Origin: Luteimicrobium xylanilyticum
Lineage (GTDB): Bacteria > Actinomycetota > Actinomycetes > Actinomycetales > Cellulomonadaceae
Reading direction: 5' to 3'
Assembly: GCF_009429125.1 (NCBI RefSeq)
Contig: NZ_CP045529.1
Span: 3,410,001 to 3,474,000, forward strand
Length of the DNA: 64,000 nucleotides
Below are positions 50,669-58,312 of this stretch, piece after piece; positions within the stretch are counted from its first letter, which is position 1, and each line of letters opens with the position of its first letter. The notes beneath the pieces were generated by a model. It saw only the letters and a program-made list of their open reading frames with translations. It was not told where the DNA came from and made no database searches. Position numbers and translations under genes: made by a program.

Positions 50669-50701
50669 GAAGGCCCGACGGCGCAGCGCCGTCGGGCCTT
50701 C
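50669..50701. terminator. Bidirectional terminator after the M50-like gene
   Basis: GAAGGCCCGACGGCGC-A-GCGCCGTCGGGCCTTC, a 16-bp perfect stem (with the central bases forced open to make a loop), between the convergent M50-like gene and the HesB-like gene. Confidence 0.88.
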
Positions 50702-50744
50702 GTGGCGCCCGGTCACGACCCGGGCGCGGGTCTCACGTCCCGGC

Positions 50745-51026
50745 TCAGGGCTGGGGCGCGAGGACGAACGCGGTCCCGGACGCCGCCGGGTCGGTGTCGA
50801 GCGTGAGCTTGTCGAGCGCCGGCGCGGTCGCAGCATCCACGAAGACGCGGGCCTCGTCCTCGACGACCACCTGGTCGTCGGCCTGCGGCTGGGGCACGAC
50901 AGCGAGCTCGAGGCTGCCGGCGACGGACTGCGACTCCGCGATGCGGAGGCCACCGTCAGGGCCGACCCCGGCCTGGGAGGCGAGTCCGACGACAGCGGTA
51001 CGGGCGTTCTCGGTCAGGGTGAGCAT
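50745..51026 (-). CDS. HesB/IscA-like small protein without cysteines
   Basis: 93 aa from ATG 51026 (GAGAGGAGC upstream). 'MLTLTENARTAVVGLASQAG', 'GGLRIAESQSVAGSLELAVVPQPQADDQVV' and 'ARVFVDAATAPALDKLTLDT' follow the A-type Fe-S carrier frame ('a..VFVD..a...L.G..iDy'). However, there is no Cys in the whole protein, so it cannot hold an Fe-S cluster the usual way. Such Cys-less relatives are known in actinobacteria under the name Fe-S assembly/adhesin-like proteins (recalled). Function unknown. The 264 bp upstream hold only the tRNA promoter. Confidence 0.75.
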   Translation of the reverse strand: MLTLTENARTAVVGLASQAGVGPDGGLRIAESQSVAGSLELAVVPQPQADDQVVVEDEARVFVDAATAPALDKLTLDTDPAASGTAFVLAPQP

Positions 51027-51290
51027 GGCTGCTCCTCTCGTTTCCGGTGAGGGCCGTGCCCCGGGGGGCGGGCCTCGCTGACGTCTCCACCCGAGCATCC
51101 GGCCCGACCCCCGAGCAAGCGCTTCGGGGTGTTCTGCCCGGATCTTCCCGCTGAGCGGGACGGGGCGTGCACAGGGTGCGGCGGGTCCTCTAGGGTCCGC
51201 GCGACCCGGTGCCGGTGAGCGGGCACCGACCTCCTGGACCCAGGCGGAGGCGCCCCGCGTAGACTCGCCGCGGGCCGGTCAGCCGCGCCC

Positions 51291-51366
51291 GGGCCTCTAG
51301 CTCAATTGGCAGAGCTGCGGACTTTTAATCCGTAGGTTGTGGGTTCGAGCCCCACGGGGCCCACCA
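51291..51366 (+). tRNA. tRNA-Lys (anticodon TTT), CCA encoded
   Basis: Complete cloverleaf: acceptor GGGCCTC/GGGGCCC, D-arm GCTC...GAGC, anticodon arm GCGGA-CTTTTAA-TCCGT with anticodon TTT, variable AGGTT, T-arm GTGGG-TTCGAGC-CCCAC, discriminator A and genomic CCA. A TAGACT -10 (51260-51265) lies 25 nt upstream of the first base. The 213 bp after it, up to the permease gene, hold no clear terminator hairpin. Confidence 0.97.
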
Positions 51367-51579
51367 GTGTTTCCGACGGCTCCCGGCCCCTGGCTCCACG
51401 CGAGGTGCGGCCCACCACGATCAGGAGCCCTCACCGGCGGACGGCAGAGCCTGAACCGACACGCGGGGCAAACCTGACGAGCGTGGCACATCGCGCAAAA
51501 TCTCGTGACCTTTGCTTCACTGGTACCCGACGCGAGACAGACGGTGCAGATACGTAACGGGTGCGATCGAGGTGCTGGG

Positions 51580-52230
51580 GTGTTCTGGACGTACGTGACG
51601 GACCGCTGGGACCAGATCTGGTTCGCGTCCTGGCAGCACCTGTGGCTCGTGGTCCAGTGCCTCGTCCTCGCGCTGGTGATCACGCTCGTGATCGCGTTCG
51701 CCGTCTACCGCGTGCCGTGGGCGAGGGCGCTGGCCAACGGGGTGTCCGCCATCGGCCTCACCATCCCGTCGTTCGCGCTCATCGGGCTACTGATCGCCCC
51801 GTTCGGGTTCGGTGTCCTGCCTTCCGTGATCGTCGTGACCTTCTTCGCGACGCTCCCCGTGCTGCGCAACGCCGTCGTCGGCCTCGGGCAGGTGGACCCG
51901 CAGATCGTCGAGGCGGCGCGCGGCGTCGGGATGAGCCGCACACGCGTCATGCTCCGCATCGAGCTCCCCCTGGCCTGGCCCGTGATCCTCGCGGGCCTGC
52001 GGGTCTCCGCGCAGATGGTCATGGGCATCGCCGCCGTGACCGCGTACGCGCTCGGCCCCGGGCTCGGCGGCTTCATCTTCTCGGGCCTGTCCCGGCTGGG
52101 CGGCGCGAACTCCCTGAACTCGGTCGTCGTGGGCGTCGTGGGCGTCGTCCTGCTCGCCTTCGTCCTCGACCTCCTCCTCGTCGGCCTCGGCCGACTGACC
52201 GTCTCGCGAGGTATCCGTGTCCGCAGCTGA
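51580..52230 (+). CDS. Osmoprotectant ABC transporter permease (OpuBB-like)
   Basis: 216 aa from GTG 51580 behind GAGGTGCTGG; an upstream ATG at 51505 lacks a site. Five to six membrane helices and the permease EAA-like loop 'QIVEAARGVGMSRTRVMLRIELPLAWPVILAGLR' (about 108-141), where the ATPase docks. The 'GLTIPSFALIGLLI' and 'AYALGPGLGGFIFSGL' segments are typical of glycine betaine/carnitine/choline permeases. First gene of a four-gene operon; it overlaps the ATPase gene by 14 bp. Confidence 0.92.
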   Translation: MFWTYVTDRWDQIWFASWQHLWLVVQCLVLALVITLVIAFAVYRVPWARALANGVSAIGLTIPSFALIGLLIAPFGFGVLPSVIVVTFFATLPVLRNAVVGLGQVDPQIVEAARGVGMSRTRVMLRIELPLAWPVILAGLRVSAQMVMGIAAVTAYALGPGLGGFIFSGLSRLGGANSLNSVVVGVVGVVLLAFVLDLLLVGLGRLTVSRGIRVRS

Positions 52231-53446
52231 CTCCCCCACGACCGAGGTCTCCGGCCAGAAGATCCTGCTCGACCAGGTCACCAAGACCTACGCGGGCCAG
52301 CACGGCGCAGCCGTCGACAACCTGACCCTCGAGATCCCCGCCGGGAAGATCGTCATGCTCGTCGGACCGTCCGGCTGCGGCAAGACGACGACCATGAAGA
52401 TGATCAACCGCCTGATCGAGCCGACGCGCGGGCGGATCGTCGTCGGCGACGAGGACGTCACGACGATCAAGGGTGACGACCTGCGGCGCCGGATCGGCTA
52501 CGTCGTCCAGGGCGCCGCCCTGTTCCCGCACATGACCGTCGCGCAGAACATCGCGACCGTCCCGAAGATGCTCGGCTGGTCGAAGGACCGGATCTCCGCG
52601 CGCATCGACGACCTCCTCGACCTCGTCTCGCTCGACCCGGCGCTCTACCGCGACCGCTACCCGCGCGAGCTGTCGGGCGGGCAGCAGCAGCGCATCGGCG
52701 TCGCCCGGGCGCTCGCCGCCGACCCGCCCGTCCTCCTCATGGACGAGCCGTTCGGCGCGGTCGACCCGATCACCCGCCAGCGGCTCCAGGAGGAGCTCCT
52801 GCGCATCCAGGAGGACCTGCAGAAGACGATCGTCATCGTCACCCACGACTTCGACGAGGCGGTCAAGCTCGGGGACTGGATCGTCGTGTTCCGCGAGGGC
52901 GGGCACATCGTCCAGTACGACACCCCGGACCGGATCCTCGCCGACCCGGCGGACGAGTTCGTCGAGCACTTCATCGGCTCGGGTGCCGGCCTCAAGCAGC
53001 TCACCCTGACCCGCGTGCGGGACGTGCAGCTCGCCGACGCCGTCACGGTGGCCCCGGGGACGTCGTCGGCCGACGCGCTCGCCCGGGCACGGGAGGCGGG
53101 GCACGGCCACGTCGTCGTGCTCGACGACCGCGAGCGCCCCCTGCGCTGGCCGAGCCTGCGCAGCCTCGGACGCACCACCCAGGTGCCCGGCGGGCTCGAC
53201 CCGGACCTGCCCGTCGTCGGCTCGACGGCCACCCTCCAGGACGCGCTCGACACGATGCTCGTCTCGAGCGCCGGCGCGGCGCTCGTGACCGGCCGGCACG
53301 ACGCGTTCGTCGGGGTCATCACGGTCGAGGTGATCATGGACGCGATCGCCGCGGCGCGCGAGGCCTCCGGGGCGGACGACGAGGACACGCCCATCGGCAC
53401 CAACGAACGCCCTGAGGAGCCCGCCGCGGCCGAGGAGCCCGCGTGA
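52217..53446 (+). CDS. Osmoprotectant ABC transporter ATP-binding protein with CBS-like C-terminus (OpuBA-like)
   Basis: 409 aa from GTG 52217. Walker A 'GPSGCGKTTTMKMINRL', Q-loop 'YVVQGAALFPHMTVAQNI', signature 'LSGGQQQRIGVARALAADP', Walker B 'VLLMDEPFGAVDP', H-loop 'VIVTHDFDEAVKL'. After about residue 265 comes a regulatory part with two CBS-like repeats ('ALARAREAGHGHVVVLDDRERPL', 'TLQDALDTMLVSSAGAALV'), which in OpuA-type ATPases sense ionic strength. The last 30 residues are acidic. It overlaps the next permease by 4 bp. Confidence 0.94.
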   Translation: MSAADSPTTEVSGQKILLDQVTKTYAGQHGAAVDNLTLEIPAGKIVMLVGPSGCGKTTTMKMINRLIEPTRGRIVVGDEDVTTIKGDDLRRRIGYVVQGAALFPHMTVAQNIATVPKMLGWSKDRISARIDDLLDLVSLDPALYRDRYPRELSGGQQQRIGVARALAADPPVLLMDEPFGAVDPITRQRLQEELLRIQEDLQKTIVIVTHDFDEAVKLGDWIVVFREGGHIVQYDTPDRILADPADEFVEHFIGSGAGLKQLTLTRVRDVQLADAVTVAPGTSSADALARAREAGHGHVVVLDDRERPLRWPSLRSLGRTTQVPGGLDPDLPVVGSTATLQDALDTMLVSSAGAALVTGRHDAFVGVITVEVIMDAIAAAREASGADDEDTPIGTNERPEEPAAAEEPA

Positions 53447-54240
53447 GCGCCGTCGCCGACGCGACCGCGGCCCCCGGCGCGGGCCCGGACCGCGCACCCG
53501 ACACGCCGCGCGACACGTCCTGGCGGGGGCTCCTGATCCAGCCGCTCGTCGTCCTCGCGGTCTTCGGCCTCTACCTCGTGTGGCTGAACCGGGCCGACCT
53601 CACCGCGACCGAGAGGTCCACGCTCAACGGACACGACCTCCTCCGGTACACCCTGCAGCACCTGTCGCTGACGTTCGTGTCGGCCGTGATCGTGCTCGTC
53701 GTGATGATCCCGCTCGGGATCCTCCTGACCCGGCGCCCGTTCGTCCGGGCGAGCGGTGCGGTGCTCGCGGTCGCGAACGTCGGCCAGGCCGCGCCCGCGA
53801 TCGGGCTCGTCGTGCTGCTCGCGTTCTGGCTCGGGTTCTCCTACTGGACGGCCGTCGTCGCCCTCGTGATCTACGCGGCGCTGCCCGTGCTGCGCAACAC
53901 CATGCTCGGGATCCAGAGCGTGGACCCGGTGCTCGTCGAGGCCGCGCGCGGGATGGGGATGAGCTCGTTCGGCGTGCTCGTCCGGATCGAGCTGCCGCTC
54001 GCCGTCCCGATCATGCTCGCCGGCACCCGGACGGCGCTCGTCCTGCTCGCGGGCTCGGCCGCGCTCGCCACGTTCATCGGCGGCGGCGGGCTCGGCCTGC
54101 TGATCACGACCGGCGTGAACCTGTTCCTGCCCCGCGTCCTGGTCTCCGGCGCGCTCCTCATCGCCCTGCTCGCCCTGCTCGTCGACTGGCTGGGCCGCCT
54201 CGTCGAGCACGTGGCCCGGCCGAAGGGGCTGGACCGATGA
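53443..54240 (+). CDS. Osmoprotectant ABC transporter permease (OpuBD-like)
   Basis: 265 aa from GTG 53443. A 30-residue cytosolic start precedes about six helices; the coupling loop is 'PVLVEAARGMGMSSFGVLVRIELPLAVPIMLAGTR' (about 164-198). Compared with the first permease it has an extra N-terminal helix and an insert 'LNRADLTATERSTLNGHDLLRYT'. Two permeases plus one ATPase are the rule in OpuB/OpuC and ProU-like systems of Gram-positives. Coupled by GTGA/ATGA overlaps on both sides. Confidence 0.92.
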   Translation: MSAVADATAAPGAGPDRAPDTPRDTSWRGLLIQPLVVLAVFGLYLVWLNRADLTATERSTLNGHDLLRYTLQHLSLTFVSAVIVLVVMIPLGILLTRRPFVRASGAVLAVANVGQAAPAIGLVVLLAFWLGFSYWTAVVALVIYAALPVLRNTMLGIQSVDPVLVEAARGMGMSSFGVLVRIELPLAVPIMLAGTRTALVLLAGSAALATFIGGGGLGLLITTGVNLFLPRVLVSGALLIALLALLVDWLGRLVEHVARPKGLDR

Positions 54241-55268
54241 GCCGCGGCGCCCCCACCCCGGCCGGGCTGCGTACCACGGGGCTCCGCGTCGCCGTCGTCG
54301 CCCTCACGGCCGCCGTTGGGACGGCCCTCGCGAGCTGCGGCCTGCAGCCCGCGGCGTCGTACGTGCCGAAGGCGGACCCGGGCAGCATCGAGCACATCGA
54401 GGGCCTGCCCGACGACGCCGCGATCACCGTCACGGCGAAGAACTTCACCGAGCAGCTCGTGCTCGGCAAGATCGCGGTGATCGCGCTGACGGCCGCGGGC
54501 TTCCACGTGACCGACATGACGAACGTCCCCGGCAGCCAGGCCGTGCGCCAGCTCATGCTCGACGGCAAGGCCGACATGACGTTCGAGTACACGGGGACGG
54601 CGTGGCTGACCTACCTCGGGCACAAGGAGGGCATCCCCGACCCCGAGAAGCAGTTCGAGGCCGTCCGCGACGCGGACGCCGCCAACGGCCTGACCTGGCT
54701 GCCCCCGGCCCCCATGAACAACACGTACGCGCTCGCGGTCCGCGCGGGCGCGGTCGACGAGCTCGGCGGCATCACGAAGCTCTCGCAGCTCAAGGACCTG
54801 CCCGTGTCGCAGCGGACGTTCTGCGTCGAGTCCGAGTTCAACTCCCGGCCCGACGGCTTCCGGCCCATGCTCGAGAAGTACGGGCTCAAGCTCGGCTCGT
54901 CCGGCAAGGACGGCGTCCCGACGCGGAACGTGAAGATCCTCGACACCGGCACCGTGTACACGGCGACCGCCGACGGGACCTGCAACTTCGGCGAGGTCTT
55001 CACGACCGACGGCCGCATCACCTCGCTGAACCTCCAGGTCCTCGCGGACGACAAGGGCTTCTTCCCCGCCTACAACGGGGCCCCCGTCGTGAACACCGCG
55101 ACGCTCGACGAGTACCCGGGGATCAAGGACGTGTTCTCGGGCCTGACCCCGAAGCTCACCAACGACGTCATGCGGTCCCTCAACCGCAAGGTCGACGTCG
55201 ACGGCGAGGACCCGGGCGACGTCGCGTTCGACTGGATGGTCTCCGAGGGGTTCGTCACCGCCCCCTGA
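54237..55268 (+). CDS. Osmoprotectant-binding lipoprotein (OpuBC/ProX-like)
   Basis: 343 aa from ATG 54237 (ATGA overlap). The signal peptide ends in the lipobox 'LASC' (Cys at about residue 34). The OpuAC-type binding domain follows: 'AAITVTAKNFTEQLVLGKIAVIAL', 'DMTFEYTGTAWLTYLGH', 'FCVESEFNSRPDGFRPMLEKYG', 'FGEVFTTDGRI' and 'LDEYPGIKDVFSGLTPKLTNDVMRSLN'. It captures quaternary ammonium compounds such as glycine betaine, choline or carnitine outside the cell. It is the last gene of the transporter operon. Confidence 0.94.
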   Translation: MSRGAPTPAGLRTTGLRVAVVALTAAVGTALASCGLQPAASYVPKADPGSIEHIEGLPDDAAITVTAKNFTEQLVLGKIAVIALTAAGFHVTDMTNVPGSQAVRQLMLDGKADMTFEYTGTAWLTYLGHKEGIPDPEKQFEAVRDADAANGLTWLPPAPMNNTYALAVRAGAVDELGGITKLSQLKDLPVSQRTFCVESEFNSRPDGFRPMLEKYGLKLGSSGKDGVPTRNVKILDTGTVYTATADGTCNFGEVFTTDGRITSLNLQVLADDKGFFPAYNGAPVVNTATLDEYPGIKDVFSGLTPKLTNDVMRSLNRKVDVDGEDPGDVAFDWMVSEGFVTAP

Positions 55269-55306
55269 CGTGCGGGGCCGGTGTGTTCCCCGCCCGACCC
55301 CGCGCG

Positions 55307-55338
55307 GTAACGACGCCGAAACAGCCGCTCGGTAGCGT
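55307..55338 (+). promoter_or_regulatory. GlnR box and promoter of the purine-nitrogen operon
   Basis: GTAAC-GACGCC-GAAAC (55307-55322) fits the GlnR consensus gTnAC-N6-GaAAC at every fixed position. TAGCGT (55333-55338) follows as a -10, with the box over the -35 position, as expected for an activator. The predicted RNA start near 55345 leaves a leader of about 260 nt with a 28-codon frame. The region 55269-55603 otherwise holds no gene. Confidence 0.7.
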
Positions 55339-55411
55339 CGCCGGCACGAGGTCGCCCGCACGCGGCGGCCGGCCGGGTCGAACGACGTCGAGCGGGAGGA
55401 GGCGAGCCGCG

Positions 55412-55498
55412 ATGCAGCTCCCGCAGCCCCGGTGCTCGTCGTCCGGCCCGTCCTGCTGGAACCGGGGCACCATCGCCCACGGGCATCCGAGCGTCTGA
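55412..55498 (+). CDS. Possible 28-aa leader peptide of the purine-nitrogen operon
   Basis: An ATG at 55412 follows GGGAGGAGGCGAG, one of the best ribosome sites of the window. The frame gives MQLPQPRCSSSGPSCWNRGT... and stops at 55498. The next 30 nt can fold into a GGCGCC/GGCGCC-centred hairpin (55499-55528). It lies between the GlnR-box promoter and the first enzyme gene. A leader peptide with an attenuator, or a translated regulatory upstream frame, are possible; a chance frame cannot be excluded. Two Cys and no hydrophobic segment; not a membrane peptide. Confidence 0.4.
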   Translation: MQLPQPRCSSSGPSCWNRGTIAHGHPSV

Positions 55499-55603
55499 GC
55501 CCCGTGGCGCCTCGTCGGCGCCCCGGGCATCCCGCCCGACGACGGCCCCCACCGTGCGTCATCGTCGCAGCCCTCGCTCGCCGCACCCCCGAAGGAGCCT
55601 CCC

Positions 55604-56677
55604 GTGTCCTTGCTGACCCCTGACGCACCCGCCGCCACCGCGGCCCCGCTCCCCCTCCCCCGCAACCTCACGTTCGAGCCCGACGACTGGCGGGTCCTGA
55701 CCCGCTTCTGGTACCCCGTCGCGAAGAGCGACGAGGTCACCGAGGGCCCGCTCGGCGCCACGCTGCTCGACGTGCCGCTCGTCGTGTACCGGTTCGACGG
55801 CGAGGTCGTCGTCGCCGACAACCTGTGTACGCACCGCGGCATGATGCTGAGCCTCGGCGAGGACCAGCAGGACGGGAAGGGCATCAAGTGCCCGTACCAC
55901 GGGCTGCGCTTCGGGGCGGCGGGCCGCTGCACCGCGATCCCCGCCCACCCGGACGACAAGATCCCCGAGCGGATGCACCTGCGCGCGTACGGCGCCGTCG
56001 AGCGCTACGGGCTGGTGTGGGCGTGCCTGGCCGCCGCGCCGGGCGACGAGCCCGACATCCCGCCGGTCCCGCACTGGGACGACGCCGGCTTCCAGCAGAT
56101 CAACTGCCCGTGGATCGACATCGAGGCGTTCGCGGGACGCCAGGTCGAGGGGTTCCTCGACGTCGCGCACTTCGCGTTCGTGCACGAGAAGTCGTTCGCG
56201 GACTCGTCCAACCCGGTCGTGCCCGACTACACGCCCGTCTCGACGCCGGACGGCTTCGAGACCGAGTACTGGTCGAGCATGGGCAACGTCCCCCTCGGCG
56301 TCGAGGCCGACATCCCCGACGGGTTCCTCTGGCTGCGCCACTACCGCCTGCACGTGCCGTTCACCGCGTCGCTGGTGGTGCACTTCCCCGAGGGCGCGCG
56401 CCTCAGCATGATGAACGCCGCGTCGCCCGTCTCGGCGCGCAAGACCCGCCTGTTCGACGCGCGGTGCCGCAACTTCGACACCGACAAGCCCGTCCAGGAC
56501 GTCTACGACTTCAACCGGCAGGTCTTCGAGGAGGACCGGGCCATGGTCGAGAACCAGAAGCCCGAGAACCTCCCCCTCGACCCGAAGCTCGAGGTGCACA
56601 TCCCCGCCGACCGGTCGTCGATCGCCTACCGCCGCTCGCTGCGCGACGTGGGCCTGAGCGCGTTCTTCACGGCATGA
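55604..56677 (+). CDS. hpxD: Rieske non-heme iron oxygenase (HpxD-like)
   Basis: 357 aa from GTG 55604 (GAAGGAGCC). Rieske [2Fe-2S] ligands C75-x-H77 ('LCTHRGMML') and C96-x2-H99 ('KCPYHGL'), then the mononuclear iron triad in 'GFLDVAHFAFVHEKSF' (Asp, His, His). With the reductase downstream it forms a two-component oxygenase. In Klebsiella, HpxD/HpxE oxidise hypoxanthine in purine catabolism; the genes that follow here (allantoate amidohydrolase, OHCU decarboxylase) make the same role likely. The assignment to HpxD rather than another ring hydroxylase rests mainly on this context. Confidence 0.8.
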   Translation: MSLLTPDAPAATAAPLPLPRNLTFEPDDWRVLTRFWYPVAKSDEVTEGPLGATLLDVPLVVYRFDGEVVVADNLCTHRGMMLSLGEDQQDGKGIKCPYHGLRFGAAGRCTAIPAHPDDKIPERMHLRAYGAVERYGLVWACLAAAPGDEPDIPPVPHWDDAGFQQINCPWIDIEAFAGRQVEGFLDVAHFAFVHEKSFADSSNPVVPDYTPVSTPDGFETEYWSSMGNVPLGVEADIPDGFLWLRHYRLHVPFTASLVVHFPEGARLSMMNAASPVSARKTRLFDARCRNFDTDKPVQDVYDFNRQVFEEDRAMVENQKPENLPLDPKLEVHIPADRSSIAYRRSLRDVGLSAFFTA

Positions 56678-57639
56678 GTGCCCCGGAGCTCCTGGACGTC
56701 GTCGTCGGACGGGTCGTGGCGGACGGCGAGCGCGTCGTGCTCGTCGAGCTGCTGCCCGACGGCGCGGGCCACCTCCCGCCGTTCGAGGCCGGCGCGCACG
56801 TCGACCTGCACGTGGGCGGCTTCGTCCGGCAGTACTCGCTCCTCGGCAGCGACGACGACCCGGACCGCTACGTCGTCGGCGTGCTCCGCGAGCGGGCGGG
56901 CCGGGGTGGGTCGGCCGCCGTCCACGACACCGTGCGGCCGGGGACCCGGCTGCAGGTCTCGGCCCCCCGGAACACGTTCGCGCTCGACCCGGACGCCGAG
57001 CACAGCGTCCTCGTGGCGGGTGGGATCGGGCTGACGCCGCTCGTCGCGATGGCCGAGCGCCTGCACCGGGAGGGCCGATCGTTCGAGCTGCACGTGTACA
57101 CACGGTCGCCCGGCACCTTGCCGCTCGCCGCGCACCTCGGCTCGCGCCCCTGGCGCGACCGGGTGGTCACGCACTTCAGCTCGTACGGCGACAGCTTCCG
57201 CGGCAACGCACCCGCCGTCGTCCCGCGGCCGCGACCGGGCTTCGCGCTCTACGTGTGCGGCCCGCTCGGCCTCACCGCGTCGGCGACGGCGTGCGCGTCG
57301 GCGCTCGAGTGGCCGCGCGCCGACGTGCACGTCGAGCACTTCGAGCGGTCTGTGCCCGTCGAGACGGGCGGCGAGGCGTTCACGGTCGTGGCCGCGTCGT
57401 CGGGCCGCGCGATGCCGGTCGGCGAGGACGAGACCATCGCCGCGGTGCTGCAGCGGCACGGCTACGACGTCGTCCTGTCGTGCGAGCAGGGCATCTGCGG
57501 CTCGTGCCTCACGGGCGTCGTCGACGGGGTCCCGGAGCACCGCGACGAGGTGCAGACCGCCGACGAGCACGCCGCGAACACGCAGGTCAACGTGTGCTGC
57601 TCGCGCTCGCAGACCCCCGTCCTGACCCTGGCCGTCTGA
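56674..57639 (+). CDS. hpxE: Oxygenase reductase, PDR/VanB type (HpxE-like)
   Basis: 321 aa; the ATG overlaps the hpxD stop. FMN-binding barrel (about 1-100, 'FVRQYSLLGSDDDPDRYVVGVLRE'), NAD domain (about 105-220, 'SVLVAGGIGLTPLVAMAERL', 'LYVCGPLGL'), and a C-terminal plant-type [2Fe-2S] ferredoxin ('VLSCEQGICGSCLTGVVDG', 'NVCCSRS'). This order is characteristic of the vanillate/phthalate reductase family. It passes electrons from NAD(P)H to the Rieske centre of HpxD. The tight overlap fits 1:1 expression. Confidence 0.86.
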   Translation: MSAPELLDVVVGRVVADGERVVLVELLPDGAGHLPPFEAGAHVDLHVGGFVRQYSLLGSDDDPDRYVVGVLRERAGRGGSAAVHDTVRPGTRLQVSAPRNTFALDPDAEHSVLVAGGIGLTPLVAMAERLHREGRSFELHVYTRSPGTLPLAAHLGSRPWRDRVVTHFSSYGDSFRGNAPAVVPRPRPGFALYVCGPLGLTASATACASALEWPRADVHVEHFERSVPVETGGEAFTVVAASSGRAMPVGEDETIAAVLQRHGYDVVLSCEQGICGSCLTGVVDGVPEHRDEVQTADEHAANTQVNVCCSRSQTPVLTLAV

Positions 57640-57682
57640 CCGCGGCCGACCCGACCGTCCGATCCGAGCGAGAGAAGGCCCC

Positions 57683-58312
57683 ATGACGCCTGCATCCCGA
57701 CGCTTCACCCTCACGGTGTTCTGCGGGTCCGCGCCCGGCCACGACCCGCTGTACCGCGCAGCGGCCGTGGCCGTCGGGCAGGGGCTCGCCCGGCACGGCA
57801 TGGACCTCGTCTACGGCGGCGGCCACGTGGGCCTCATGGGCGCCGTGGCCGACGCCGCCCTGCGGGCGGGAGCGCACGTCACCGGGGTCATCCCCACCGC
57901 GCTCCAGGCCCGCGAGGCCGTGCACGAGGAGCTCACCGACCTCGTCCTGGTCGACTCGATGCACGAGCGCAAGACGATCATGTCCGAGCGCGCCGACGGC
58001 TTCCTCGCGCTCCCCGGCGGCCCCGGCACGCTCGAGGAGCTCACCGAGCAGTGGACGTGGGCTCAGCTCGGGCTGCACGAGAAGCCGTGCGGCGTCCTCA
58101 ACGTCGGCGGGTACTTCGACCCGCTCCTGGCGTTCGTCGCGGGGATGCGCGACCGCGGGTTCACGCACCCGCGGTACGTCGACATGCTCGTCGTGGCGGA
58201 CGACGTCGACGACGCCCTCGAACGCCTGCGGACGTACCGGCCGCCCGCACGCTCCGACGCCTCGCCCGGCGCCGAGATGGCGGACCGGATGGCTGCGACG
58301 GTGGCACCGTGA
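57683..58312 (+). CDS. LOG family phosphoribohydrolase
   Basis: 209 aa from ATG 57683 (GAGAGAAGG). 'VFCGSAPGHDPLY', 'LVYGGGHVGLMGAVADAAL', 'MHERKTIMSERADGFLALPGGPGTLEELTEQWTWAQLG'. The PGGxGTxxE motif and the Arg/Lys pair are the active site of cytokinin-riboside monophosphate phosphoribohydrolases (TIGR00730), which split nucleoside 5'-monophosphates into base and ribose-5-phosphate. In a purine catabolic operon it could release a free purine base for HpxD/E. In many bacteria LOG acts on AMP-like compounds. Overlaps the acetamidase by 4 bp. Confidence 0.9.
   Translation: MTPASRRFTLTVFCGSAPGHDPLYRAAAVAVGQGLARHGMDLVYGGGHVGLMGAVADAALRAGAHVTGVIPTALQAREAVHEELTDLVLVDSMHERKTIMSERADGFLALPGGPGTLEELTEQWTWAQLGLHEKPCGVLNVGGYFDPLLAFVAGMRDRGFTHPRYVDMLVVADDVDDALERLRTYRPPARSDASPGAEMADRMAATVAP

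Noticed and set aside
51339-51557. Small protein after the tRNA
   Set aside because: The frame starts inside the tRNA, has no ribosome site and a composition like non-coding sequence.
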